A DNA stretch of 15,001 nt from assembly GCA_026985655.1 (NCBI GenBank), contig JALSQB010000059.1:1-15001 (forward strand). The letters run 5' to 3'. The stretch's first letter is position 1; every line of letters starts with the position of its first letter. The notes below the pieces were generated by a model that worked only from the letters and a program-made list of their open reading frames with translations, was not told the origin of the DNA and searched no databases. Positions 5,942-13,671 of this stretch are shown here, piece by piece. Source of the stretch: Campylobacteraceae bacterium (GTDB taxonomy: Bacteria; Campylobacterota; Campylobacteria; Campylobacterales; Sulfurovaceae). The translations under genes were made by a program, and so were the position numbers.

Positions 5942-7647
5942 TGCTTCAAAAAGTTTTACAAAAAGCCGTTGAGGCACAACGCTACATTGAAACCATGGAC
6001 GACGCTCAAAAAAACCGTATTTTACTAGAGATGGCTGATGCTATTTTAGCAAACAGTGAAATCATTTTAGAAGCCAATAAAAAAGATATGGCATTGGCGT
6101 ATGAAAATAATTTAAATGATGTGGGCTTAGACCGTCTCTCCTTAACGCCTAGTCGTATTATTGACATGGTTAATGTCCTAAAACGCATGACCACCTACCC
6201 TAATCCTGTTGGGATTATTCAAGAAGAGCTAGAGACCCATGAGGGATTAAAAGTAAACAAAGTATCTATTCCTTTAGGGGTTGTCAGCATCATATATGAA
6301 CTACGTCCAAGTATGACCTCTGATGGAGCTGCACTTTGTTTTAAAACAGGAAATGTCTGTGTGCTTAAAGGGGCTGATGATACTGAAAACTCTAACCACG
6401 CCATTATTAAAATTTTACATGAAGTCCTTGAAAAGAACAATCTCCCCAAAGAGATTATTACCTTTGTCTTTGATGGTTCAAAAGAGGGCATTGTTAAGCT
6501 GGTCAAAGAAGACAGCTATATTGATGCTGTACTCACTAGAGGTGGGGCAATCTTTAACCGTTACATTGAACTACATTCAGTTGTGCCTGTGATTGCCTTT
6601 GATAGAGGATTAAATCACATCTACATTGACAAAGAGGCACATCATCGTAAAGCATTAGAAGTTTCAAGAAATTCTAAATGTCTCATTCCCAATGTTTGTA
6701 ATGCCACAGAAACCCTACTCATACATAAAGCCATCGCTCCTGCTCTTTTACCTAAACTTTACAAGCTCTTTAAAGCTGAGGGAACACAACTCAAAGGGTG
6801 TGCTTTAACCCAAGAGATTATTGAGGTAGAAGAGGCAAAAGAGGAAGATTTTCACATTGAATATTTAGCCAACATTCTCAATCTAAAAATTGTTAATTCG
6901 ATGGAAGAGGCATTACAACATATTGACAAACATGGTTCAGGTCACTCAGAAGCGATTATTACTGAAAATATGCAAACGGCTGAAGAGTTTATGAACCGAG
7001 CTGATGCTACCTGTCTCTACCACAATGCAAGTACCAAATTTTCAGATGGTGACACCTTTGGTTCTGGTCCAGAGGTGGGCATTGCGACTAACAAACTTCA
7101 TGTAAGAGGACCGCTACGTATTGATGCACTCACCACCTACAAATACAAAATGTATGGAGAAGGGACAACACGGCTGACATGGAGTGGCTATTTTACTAAG
7201 TTTAGCTTCTTAACGACCCTAGGAATAGGGGTAATGCTTCTACCTACCTTGGCTTCATGGCTGACCATTCCCCTAGCATATATGGCAAGTAAAGCAAACT
7301 TCTCACTCGTTTTGGTCATTTTATTTTTAATTCCTCTCTTAACAATGGCAGGACTCTATGCAAAATTTAAACTAGCAAAATCACACAATAGCCTCATAAA
7401 ATGGTTTGCTAAAGCATTTTATGTGCATTCAGAACAGCTCATAAGACTTGAAAAAAGATTTGAGAAGTTTCCTAAAATATCAAACTACTTAGTTAGTAAT
7501 CTCAAAGGACTAAAACAGTTTATATCTTTGCCTTCAGCACTAATGAAACTTCCTAAAAAAGCTGTTATTGTTTTTACTGTCATGCACTCAATATTTTGGG
7601 TACTTTTAGGAAGTTTCATAGGAAGTATATTAACTTTACTCTTTTAA
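5941..7647 (+). CDS. proA: ProA (glutamate-5-semialdehyde dehydrogenase) domain fused to a C-terminal membrane domain
   Basis: Residues 1-411 form a full ProA of the aldehyde dehydrogenase superfamily: Y-E-L-R-P-S-M-T (119-126), N-V-C-N-A-T-E-T-L-L with catalytic C253, N-A-S-T-K-F-S-D-G (362-370), E-V-G-I-A-T-N-K-L-H-V-R-G-P (378-391) and L-T-T-Y-K (397-401). ProA normally reduces gamma-glutamyl phosphate with NADPH in proline synthesis and ends about here, at ~415 residues. Here the frame continues without break for 157 residues: helices at about 421-440, 454-476 and 541-568, with a basic linker (476-540) between the second and third. Positive-inside rules put both ProA and linker in the cytosol. 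I recognise no family for the tail. It differs from usual ProA at F-G-S-G-P (consensus F-G-L-G-A) and H-V-R-G-P (H-A-R-G-P). No proB is nearby. GAGGA lies 9 bases before the ATG, which overlaps the flippase stop. The role may be proline synthesis or a recruited dehydrogenase in envelope chemistry. Confidence 0.85.
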   Translation: MLQKVLQKAVEAQRYIETMDDAQKNRILLEMADAILANSEIILEANKKDMALAYENNLNDVGLDRLSLTPSRIIDMVNVLKRMTTYPNPVGIIQEELETHEGLKVNKVSIPLGVVSIIYELRPSMTSDGAALCFKTGNVCVLKGADDTENSNHAIIKILHEVLEKNNLPKEIITFVFDGSKEGIVKLVKEDSYIDAVLTRGGAIFNRYIELHSVVPVIAFDRGLNHIYIDKEAHHRKALEVSRNSKCLIPNVCNATETLLIHKAIAPALLPKLYKLFKAEGTQLKGCALTQEIIEVEEAKEEDFHIEYLANILNLKIVNSMEEALQHIDKHGSGHSEAIITENMQTAEEFMNRADATCLYHNASTKFSDGDTFGSGPEVGIATNKLHVRGPLRIDALTTYKYKMYGEGTTRLTWSGYFTKFSFLTTLGIGVMLLPTLASWLTIPLAYMASKANFSLVLVILFLIPLLTMAGLYAKFKLAKSHNSLIKWFAKAFYVHSEQLIRLEKRFEKFPKISNYLVSNLKGLKQFISLPSALMKLPKKAVIVFTVMHSIFWVLLGSFIGSILTLLF

Positions 7648-8946
7648 TTTTTGTCCCAACCATTGTGGATAAGAAAATCTATTGTCAAAACCTTGATAGA
7701 TGGTTAAATAATTAGCTTGATAGTCCCAATTATGAGAACCAATACCCCACTCACTGTCTTCGGTGGTATTAAGAGAATAAAAATAACCACCATCTTTTAA
7801 AACTCTTTGGGTCTCTTTTAAATAGTAGTCCAAATACTCCTTAGACATAAACGCCAAAGAAGAAGCATTAACCACCACATCAACACTTTTAGGCTTTAAA
7901 TAGTCCAATACAAAAGGAGGGATAACAATAAAATCATACGCCTCAATCATCTCATCTAAATTATCTAAATGAGGATAAATATCTTCTAATAGTGCAATTT
8001 TTTTATTGGGAAAGTTATATTTTAAATAATATGCTGTTAAAAATAGTGTTTCAGGTAAATCTAAAAGTATTTGACACGCATTGGGGGTATAGGCACTTAA
8101 AAGTCGTGCTGAACCTCCAAAACCACACCCAATGTCCAAAATCACTTCTCGTTTCTCTGAAGAGAAATCAATATGACTCACCAAATCATGGGTGACAATC
8201 ATATGTTGTAAAAGCTGTTCTGTTAATTTTTTACCTCGATAGTGTAGCGTACGATAGTTTCCTGCTGTACTCTCTGACAATGAAGATAAAAGCTCTTTGT
8301 CAATTTTACTTGCATATCGGTGATACTCCAACACCAAATCAATGGCATCTAAATAACTTTTAACATAAGTGTCTTCATCAGAGATATAGGGGTATTGATT
8401 GTTAAAAATCTTACCATAAACTAAGGGATCGGCTCTAAAGTTTTCTAACTTCTCTTTAATAATTTTATTGTTTTCATCAAAAAATATTGCTCTAAATTCC
8501 GTGGAAATTCTATCCCATTCTGTTGAGATGTCTTTTTCATTGGCATCATGATTATAAGCCAATAAAAATGAGTTGGCTATTTTTTCATAATAGGCTTCTT
8601 CAATGCTAGGCTTTGTCGTGTTTATCATCGGTGATTTAGGATAAAGCAGTTTATTTGAACCCTGTTTATAAAGCATTTCATAGTCTATGACCTCATCAAA
8701 ACCATCAATTTTAATGCTCTTTTTAAATATTTTATCTTTTGTAATAAGGGCAATAAACTCTTTTAAGCCAAAGAAAAAACGCCCTATTAGTGAATAAAAA
8801 AGCATTGATTCATAAGGACAACGATGTGCCTTTGTACGATGTAAAATAAATTGTGATGCTTTCTGATAAATGATTTGATTGTAAAGTTCAATCAAAATAC
8901 GTCTAAAAAAGACCAAGCGTTGTTTAAACCATTTTAAATATGTCAT
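7636..8946 (-). CDS. Putative sugar O-methyltransferase (NanM-like, SAM-dependent)
   Basis: From the ATG at 8946 the protein has 436 residues. An N-terminal helical region of ~250 residues is followed by a class I methyltransferase domain: motif I V-I-L-D-I-G-C-G-F-G-G-S-A-R (268-281), D-L-P-E-T-L-F-L-T-A-Y-Y-L (296-308), and V-L-K-D-G-G-Y-F-Y-S-L-N (382-393). The preceding S-T-A-G-N-Y-R-T-L-H-Y-R-G segment (226-238) and the large N-terminal region match proteins annotated as putative sugar O-methyltransferases in surface-polysaccharide loci. The frame extends to an ATG at 8988, but the 8946 start has GAAGGA at seven bases and leaves a normal 17-base gap to the upstream polymerase gene. The 3' end overlaps the convergent ProA-fusion gene by 12 bases. 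It is the last gene of the acyltransferase/polymerase operon. Confidence 0.8.
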   Translation of the reverse strand: MTYLKWFKQRLVFFRRILIELYNQIIYQKASQFILHRTKAHRCPYESMLFYSLIGRFFFGLKEFIALITKDKIFKKSIKIDGFDEVIDYEMLYKQGSNKLLYPKSPMINTTKPSIEEAYYEKIANSFLLAYNHDANEKDISTEWDRISTEFRAIFFDENNKIIKEKLENFRADPLVYGKIFNNQYPYISDEDTYVKSYLDAIDLVLEYHRYASKIDKELLSSLSESTAGNYRTLHYRGKKLTEQLLQHMIVTHDLVSHIDFSSEKREVILDIGCGFGGSARLLSAYTPNACQILLDLPETLFLTAYYLKYNFPNKKIALLEDIYPHLDNLDEMIEAYDFIVIPPFVLDYLKPKSVDVVVNASSLAFMSKEYLDYYLKETQRVLKDGGYFYSLNTTEDSEWGIGSHNWDYQANYLTIYQGFDNRFSYPQWLGQKLKE

Positions 8947-8963
8947 AAATAATCCTTCATAAA

Positions 8964-9944
8964 TTAAAAAATAGAAAGTTGCAACCAATATGTAAATGCA
9001 TACATATTATAAAGAAATAGGAAAAAATAAGTTCCCTCCTTAATATGTTTAGGTAAATAGCTAATAGAGACAATAATTAATGGCATTATCAAGGCTACAT
9101 ATCTCACAGCAAAAACACCCAAAACCGATGAGAAAAAGAAATAACTCATAATCATAATCGCGTAAGCAACTAAAATCCGTTGTCGTTTATCTGTGAAATC
9201 CCCAAAAGTTCCAATAATAAAAGCAATAATCATCCATGAGATAGAGTAGGCAAGGGAACTTCCTCCAATATATTCATCATAACCAGCATGTCTATCTCCA
9301 ATAAGCGTAAGTATGACTGTCAGCCCATATTTCATAAAAAGAGCAATAAAAATACCAAAGACTAAAGCAATAAAATAGTATTTGTAATCTTCCACACGAC
9401 TGTTATAATAATAAAGAAGAAAGAAAAAAAGGTAAAAAAGAGGCATAGAAGCATGAATCATCAATGCAATAACTAACAATATTGAAAGTAATATTTTTGA
9501 ATGATTTTCACGTAAAAAGTAATCGTATGCGATTAATACAATACCAAAAGCCAAAGCACTCCTCATCTGAGCTAAAAAGAGATCAACCATCATCGGATTA
9601 ACCAAAAATATCATGCCCATGTACCATGGCACACGTTTGAGTAAAAAAGAGATATAAAGAAAAACTGTCACAGCAGAGATAAAATAGAGTGCCCCACGAT
9701 AATAATCACTAGAATATTGACTTATAAACAACATTATCTGTTTCCAAATAGGTTCACTAAGTACCCAGTTTATCCCCGTAGGATTTCCTTCAAAACCTCC
9801 TCTATGAAGATAAACCAGACGAGCAGTATAAGCGTAAATATCCTCTAACTCCTCTCCATAAAACTCTACCCAAGGAATTAAATAGATAAAAACATAAGCA
9901 TAGAGTAAAGAGAATATCCAATTACTCACTCTATCATTAATCAC
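8964..9944 (-). CDS. EpsG/Wzy-like polysaccharide polymerase
   Basis: This 326-residue protein has about nine or ten membrane helices. It fits the EpsG family of repeat-unit polymerases: a periplasmic loop with E-P-I-W-K-Q-I-M (64-71), the Q-M-R-S-A-L-A-F-G helix start (126-134, the family's conserved Arg at 128), and I-H-A-S-M-P-L-F (163-170, like the I-H-x-S of EpsG). Wzy-type enzymes join lipid-linked repeats on the periplasmic side. The start is a GTG at 9944 that overlaps the SGNH gene by eight bases; AAGGAG six bases upstream supports it, and no in-frame ATG gives a better start. Wzy families are very divergent, so the assignment rests on pattern and on neighbours (O-acyltransferase, methyltransferase, flippases). 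Confidence 0.78.
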   Translation of the reverse strand: MINDRVSNWIFSLLYAYVFIYLIPWVEFYGEELEDIYAYTARLVYLHRGGFEGNPTGINWVLSEPIWKQIMLFISQYSSDYYRGALYFISAVTVFLYISFLLKRVPWYMGMIFLVNPMMVDLFLAQMRSALAFGIVLIAYDYFLRENHSKILLSILLVIALMIHASMPLFYLFFFLLYYYNSRVEDYKYYFIALVFGIFIALFMKYGLTVILTLIGDRHAGYDEYIGGSSLAYSISWMIIAFIIGTFGDFTDKRQRILVAYAIMIMSYFFFSSVLGVFAVRYVALIMPLIIVSISYLPKHIKEGTYFFLFLYNMYAFTYWLQLSIF

Positions 9945-10950
9945 TTAAAACTCCTTTTTTATGATAGATACCAAAATCACTAGGCACACTTACTTTTAAA
10001 TCATTAAAAATTTTCCCAGCGATTAATTTTCCTACTTGGGGTCGATAATGACTTGTTTCATAATAATTAGTATTGTCATTAGTCACACTATTATAACCAC
10101 TAAAGTCATAAAAACTTGTTATCTTAGCAATATCGTTGAGGTATCTATGATAATCTTTTAAAACAAAGGTATCCATCATGTTTTTATTATGTGGGGTGGT
10201 AAATAGATAAAGTTTGATGCCCTCTTTTTGACATAAATTAACAATTCTTTGAAGTGCTTTTTTGTCTTGAAACTCTTTTGTATAGTGAATAACTCTTCTA
10301 TTTTTAATATGAAAACATTTTTTATTTTTTACATATTTTGTTGCATTCTCAATTAATGCTTTTTCACGATAAGGCACACGCCACACGCCACGCTTTAAAT
10401 CATAAGTTTTTAACACTTTTTCTGAAAAATTTGTCTCAAGCGTACTTTTTACATTAAGAGGGAAAAAGCCCAAAAGGTATTTGGCATAAAAAAGTGTTAA
10501 AGAGGTATTCAGTACATCAGGATGCAAAAGGCTTAAATAATCATCGCTATCTTGTCCATAATCATTCATATTATCAATGTCAAGCTGAAGTACTAGGGTT
10601 TTAATCGCATACTTCTCTTTAACAAAGTACTCCAAATGCTTTAAATAATCATAAAGATTTGCTGAACTTAAAGTGAAATTATAAAATTTACTTTGAGGAA
10701 TATACTGTTCAAAAACTTTAGGTTCAATAACGCCTATTCTACTTGAACCAAAAAGGTAAGCATTGTATTTTTGATGATTCTCTTGAAGATAATCTACTTT
10801 CACAAAGCGTTCATTCATCTGTAACTGATGGTCGAAAAACTTTGACTTAAACACACCAAAAGGGTCAATAACATAGTTGATTAGTGCTAAGACAAACATA
10901 TTGACAAAAAGAACCAAAAAGACAACAGCTAACCATTTTTTATTACTCAT
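9937..10950 (-). CDS. SGNH-fold, membrane-anchored partner of MBOAT O-acyltransferase
   Basis: A 337-residue protein with one N-terminal helix (about residues 6-26), then the I-D-P-F-G-V-F motif and a periplasmic SGNH-like domain. F-G-S-S-R (67-71) holds the likely nucleophile S70, S-A-N (96-98) the block III asparagine, and the C-terminal Y-Y-E-T-S-H-Y-R-P (296-304) the catalytic histidine H301. The usual Asp three residues before that His is Glu here (E298). Proteins of this type sit beside MBOAT genes and complete O-acetylation of extracellular polysaccharides, like AlgX/AlgJ with AlgI. The gene begins 13 bases after the MBOAT stop region with an AGAGGAGA ribosome binding site, and overlaps the polymerase gene. 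Function as the final acyl-transfer step is inferred from fold and context. Confidence 0.8.
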   Translation of the reverse strand: MSNKKWLAVVFLVLFVNMFVLALINYVIDPFGVFKSKFFDHQLQMNERFVKVDYLQENHQKYNAYLFGSSRIGVIEPKVFEQYIPQSKFYNFTLSSANLYDYLKHLEYFVKEKYAIKTLVLQLDIDNMNDYGQDSDDYLSLLHPDVLNTSLTLFYAKYLLGFFPLNVKSTLETNFSEKVLKTYDLKRGVWRVPYREKALIENATKYVKNKKCFHIKNRRVIHYTKEFQDKKALQRIVNLCQKEGIKLYLFTTPHNKNMMDTFVLKDYHRYLNDIAKITSFYDFSGYNSVTNDNTNYYETSHYRPQVGKLIAGKIFNDLKVSVPSDFGIYHKKGVLSD

Positions 10951-10962
10951 TTCTCCTCTTTC

Positions 10963-12399
10963 CTAAAAATTAAAATACAAAAACTCTGAAACTTTATTCA
11001 AAGAGATTATGCCAGCAGTTAAAATAAACCCTGTAAAAAGTGCTGTTTGAAGATTTAAACTAAAAGTCTCTGCCTTTTGAAGAGAATTTTTACAATACAA
11101 AAGGATAAGCAATACCATAGGCATCCAAATTAAGATTTCCATATACCAATAAAAAAATCCAAACTCAACTCCTTTGTCAGCTAAAAATCCAAGTTTTGAT
11201 TCTAAAAATCGAGGAAGTACCACATTGTTTAAAGAGAACATTGAGCTTAAAACTTTAATCGCATCGTCCCACTCTTGGGCTCTAAAAAATACCCAGGAAA
11301 TGTTAATAAAATTGAAAGTAATAAACCACGCTAGCCATCTCCAAAGTCTAAATCCTAACTTTTTCCACATTCGATGTACCACTAAAGCCATGCCGTGAAG
11401 AAAACCCCAAAAGACAAAAGTCCAACCTGCACCATGCCAAATCCCACCTAGAAGGAAAGTAATCATTAAGTTAGCATAGGTAATAACTTCTCCTTTTCGA
11501 CTCCCTCCTAAAGGAATGTAGATATAGTCTCTCAAAAATCGGCTAAGCGTTATGTGCCAACGTCGCCAAAAATCTTGAATATCTAAGGCTTTATAGGGTG
11601 AATTAAAGTTAGAGGGAAGCTTTATATTAAAAAGTAAGGCGATACCTATTGCCATATCGGTATAGCCTGAAAAATCAAAATAGAGCTGAATGGTATAAGA
11701 CAAAGAGGTAAACCACGCCGCAAAGAGGTTGAGTGTTTCAGCCACATCAAATCCTCTTGTTGCCCAAACAGCAAAAGTATCGGCAATGACTACCTTTTTA
11801 AACAATCCTATGGAAAAGATAAAAACGCCTAATGTAATGTTTCGTAAATTAATATGGCTATTTTTAACATTGGCAAATTGAGGCATCATCTCTTTATGAT
11901 GCACAATTGGACCTGCAATAAGCTGTGGAAAAAAAGTTACAAAAAGAGCATAGTTTAAAAAATTATCCTCTTTCACCTCTTTACGATAAGCATCAACCAA
12001 ATAAGAAATCTGCTGAAATGTAAAAAAAGAGATGGCAAGAGGAAGTGCTAAATGCAAAAGCGTTATGTCTGAACCCAAAAGTAAATTTATATTGACCATA
12101 AAAAAATCATAATATTTAAAATAACCCAAAAGTGCTAAGTTTATAGCAATTCCTATCAATAAGATAATTTTATTATGCTTCTCTTGCTTGGCTAAAATTT
12201 TAGAAAACCGATAGTTAAATAGCATTGAAAGCAATATAAGTGGCAAATAAATAACATTCCACCAAGCATAAAAAAAGAGTGAACTCCCAATAAGAAAGAG
12301 TTTAGAGAGCTTATAGTATTTTTGATAATTCAAATAAAAATATAACATAAAAGTCAAAGGTAAAAAAGCAAAAATAAATTCATAACTATTAAATAACAT
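10963..12399 (-). CDS. MBOAT-family O-acyltransferase (AlgI/PatA type)
   Basis: The 478-residue multi-pass protein has all the AlgI-type marks: Y-F-D-F-S-G-Y-T-D-M-A (240-250), D-F-W-R-R-W-H-I-T-L-S-R-F-L-R-D-Y (276-292), Y-I-P-L-G-G-S-R (294-301) and G-G-I-W-H-G-A-G-W (318-326). The MBOAT catalytic His is H322, and the second conserved His is H282. It hands an acyl group, normally acetyl from cytoplasmic acetyl-CoA, across the membrane for modification of a polysaccharide. The SGNH gene directly downstream is its expected partner. No alginate genes are present, so the polymer is probably not alginate. It is the first gene of a four-gene minus-strand operon, with an extended -10 promoter upstream; its own ribosome binding site is weak. 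Confidence 0.93.
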   Translation of the reverse strand: MLFNSYEFIFAFLPLTFMLYFYLNYQKYYKLSKLFLIGSSLFFYAWWNVIYLPLILLSMLFNYRFSKILAKQEKHNKIILLIGIAINLALLGYFKYYDFFMVNINLLLGSDITLLHLALPLAISFFTFQQISYLVDAYRKEVKEDNFLNYALFVTFFPQLIAGPIVHHKEMMPQFANVKNSHINLRNITLGVFIFSIGLFKKVVIADTFAVWATRGFDVAETLNLFAAWFTSLSYTIQLYFDFSGYTDMAIGIALLFNIKLPSNFNSPYKALDIQDFWRRWHITLSRFLRDYIYIPLGGSRKGEVITYANLMITFLLGGIWHGAGWTFVFWGFLHGMALVVHRMWKKLGFRLWRWLAWFITFNFINISWVFFRAQEWDDAIKVLSSMFSLNNVVLPRFLESKLGFLADKGVEFGFFYWYMEILIWMPMVLLILLYCKNSLQKAETFSLNLQTALFTGFILTAGIISLNKVSEFLYFNF

Positions 12400-12433
12400 A
12401 CCAAACCCATATAAGACTATTTTTTAGGTAAAA

Positions 12434-12442
12434 ATTATAACA
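12434..12442 (-). promoter_or_regulatory. Extended -10 promoter of the acyltransferase/polymerase operon
   Basis: On the minus strand TGTTATAAT (hexamer at 12439-12434) is an extended -10. Transcription would start near 12427 and leave a 28-base leader before the ATG at 12399. The hexamer overlaps a plus-strand -10-like TATAAC at 12436-12441. Confidence 0.5.
12436..12441 (+). promoter_or_regulatory. Plus-strand -10-like element overlapping the divergent promoter
   Basis: TATAAC is followed by six bases and an in-frame ATG at 12448. A start near 12448 gives either a leaderless message from that ATG or a 30-base leader for the preferred ATG at 12478. It shares four bases with the opposite-strand TATAAT. 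Confidence 0.4.
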
Positions 12443-12477
12443 GAATTATGTTATTATTTGATAAAAAGGCTTATTAC

Positions 12478-13671
12478 ATGAAATTGATCTTAATTATATT
12501 TATTATATTAATAAACCCACTTTTTGCCAAAGAAAAAAAACTTATCTTAGCAGAGGGAGAGGGGTGGTTTTCTCATATGGCAAGGAATATGGTTCCCAAT
12601 CACAAATATATCGAGAAACTACCATTTTCAGGTTTTACTGTTGTTGGAAACAGCTATACAAATTTGGTCATGAAAAAAGGAGAAAAGCTAAGCTACAACG
12701 ATATTTGGAATGAACTAAAAGGCATGAAAAATCTTTACAAAAACAAAGAGATTTTTTTACAAGTAAATATCCATTTTCCTGCTGACTATTGGGACAACAA
12801 AGCTTGGGAGCAAGTAAGCAAAAACTTTGCATTGGTGGCACAAGTAGCTAAAGACTTGGGTGCAAAAGGCATTGTTTTTGATGATGAACCTTACAGCACC
12901 GAAGCACAAAAAATGCTCAACTTCAAATTTCCAAGCAAAAAAGAGATTAAAAAAAACCCTAAAAAATTCACACAATGGGAAAAAGATGGAGCTGAGTGGG
13001 CGTGGGTTGATGAGAACGCCTATCGTAATCCACGATATACCTTTAAAGAACATGTCGCAAAAGTAACTTTACGATTTAAAGACATTATGTCTCGTATGGT
13101 CAAAGCCTATCCAAATCTTACCATGCTTGTCTATTTGGGTCCTTCTTTATCGCATGAAAATTCTAATAAAAATTATCCCATTATTATTAATATGGGACTA
13201 CCTAGAGAACATGAACTTCACGGTGCAATTTTTACAGGATTAAAGCAAGGCTTAGGAAAAAATGCCTCTTTGCATGATATGGGTGAAAGCTATAAGTACC
13301 GAAAAAACAAACATTTTGGATTTGCCTATCAATGGCGAAAATATGACATAGCACAAGACAAATATAACAATGATTTAAACCCAAATCATCAATGGATTGT
13401 TCCTAAAAGTGAACGTGCTAATTGGGCAAACGAGGTAGGTGTTGGATTTATGGTCTATAATATTCCTCAAAAGAGTGATTATCCAGAGTATAATACAATG
13501 CACACTTCAAGTATGCAAGACATAGGTAATACTATTAAAAAAGCCCTTCACTATTCAGATGAGTATGTTATTTACTATTGTCATAAACAAGATTGGCTTT
13601 ACCCTAATCATAAATTTCCACTACCTAAAGGGTGGATGAAAATGATGCAGGAGATTTATGCTAAAAAATAG
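12478..13671 (+). CDS. Secreted TIM-barrel, glycoside-hydrolase-like protein
   Basis: From the ATG at 12478 this is a 397-residue protein. It opens with a clean signal peptide (M-K, a 13-residue hydrophobic core, then L-F-A before K-E-K-K), so it is exported. Beta-type segments recur as in a (beta/alpha)8 barrel: L-I-L-A-E-G, F-T-V-V-G-N, I-F-L-Q-V-N-I-H-F, G-I-V-F-D-D-E-P-Y (131-139), T-M-L-V-Y-L-G-P, G-A-I-F-T-G, F-G-F-A-Y-Q-W, V-G-F-M-V-Y-N and Y-V-I-Y-Y-C-H-K. D135, D136 and E137 at a strand end are candidates for acid catalysis, as in many glycoside hydrolases. I do not recognise a named GH family. The frame extends to an ATG at 12448, but 12478 has AAAAGG eight bases upstream and gives the better signal peptide. 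It is divergent from the biosynthetic operon and overlaps the next flippase gene by 14 bases, which suggests a role in periplasmic processing of the glycan. Confidence 0.75.
   Translation: MKLILIIFIILINPLFAKEKKLILAEGEGWFSHMARNMVPNHKYIEKLPFSGFTVVGNSYTNLVMKKGEKLSYNDIWNELKGMKNLYKNKEIFLQVNIHFPADYWDNKAWEQVSKNFALVAQVAKDLGAKGIVFDDEPYSTEAQKMLNFKFPSKKEIKKNPKKFTQWEKDGAEWAWVDENAYRNPRYTFKEHVAKVTLRFKDIMSRMVKAYPNLTMLVYLGPSLSHENSNKNYPIIINMGLPREHELHGAIFTGLKQGLGKNASLHDMGESYKYRKNKHFGFAYQWRKYDIAQDKYNNDLNPNHQWIVPKSERANWANEVGVGFMVYNIPQKSDYPEYNTMHTSSMQDIGNTIKKALHYSDEYVIYYCHKQDWLYPNHKFPLPKGWMKMMQEIYAKK

Noticed and set aside
8947..8988. Upstream ATG at 8988 as the start of the sugar O-methyltransferase
   Set aside because: The 8946 ATG has a GAAGGA site at good spacing, while the 8988 start would overlap the polymerase gene by 25 bases and adds only a short non-conserved-looking peptide.
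10963..12399. MBOAT gene as algI of an alginate operon
   Set aside because: No other alginate genes are present, and AlgI-type proteins serve many different polysaccharides.
12448..12477. ATG at 12448 as the start of the TIM-barrel gene
   Set aside because: It has no ribosome binding site and adds ten residues before a compact signal peptide. The 12478 ATG has AAAAGG at eight bases. A leaderless start at 12448 cannot be excluded.
12533..12540. A run of eight A residues just after the signal peptide of the TIM-barrel gene, as a phase-variation site
   Set aside because: Phase-variable tracts in Campylobacterota are mostly long G/C runs. A8 in an AT-rich gene encoding Lys codons is common, and no poly-G tract is present in the window.
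12757..13053. 98-codon minus-strand open frame inside the TIM-barrel gene
   Set aside because: It lies wholly opposite a well-supported gene, has no recognisable motifs, and looks like a shadow frame. The same holds for the other short frames opposite or within genes, such as 2213-2416, 5095-5292, 6006-6506, 6323-6592, 7992-8195 and 11174-11398.
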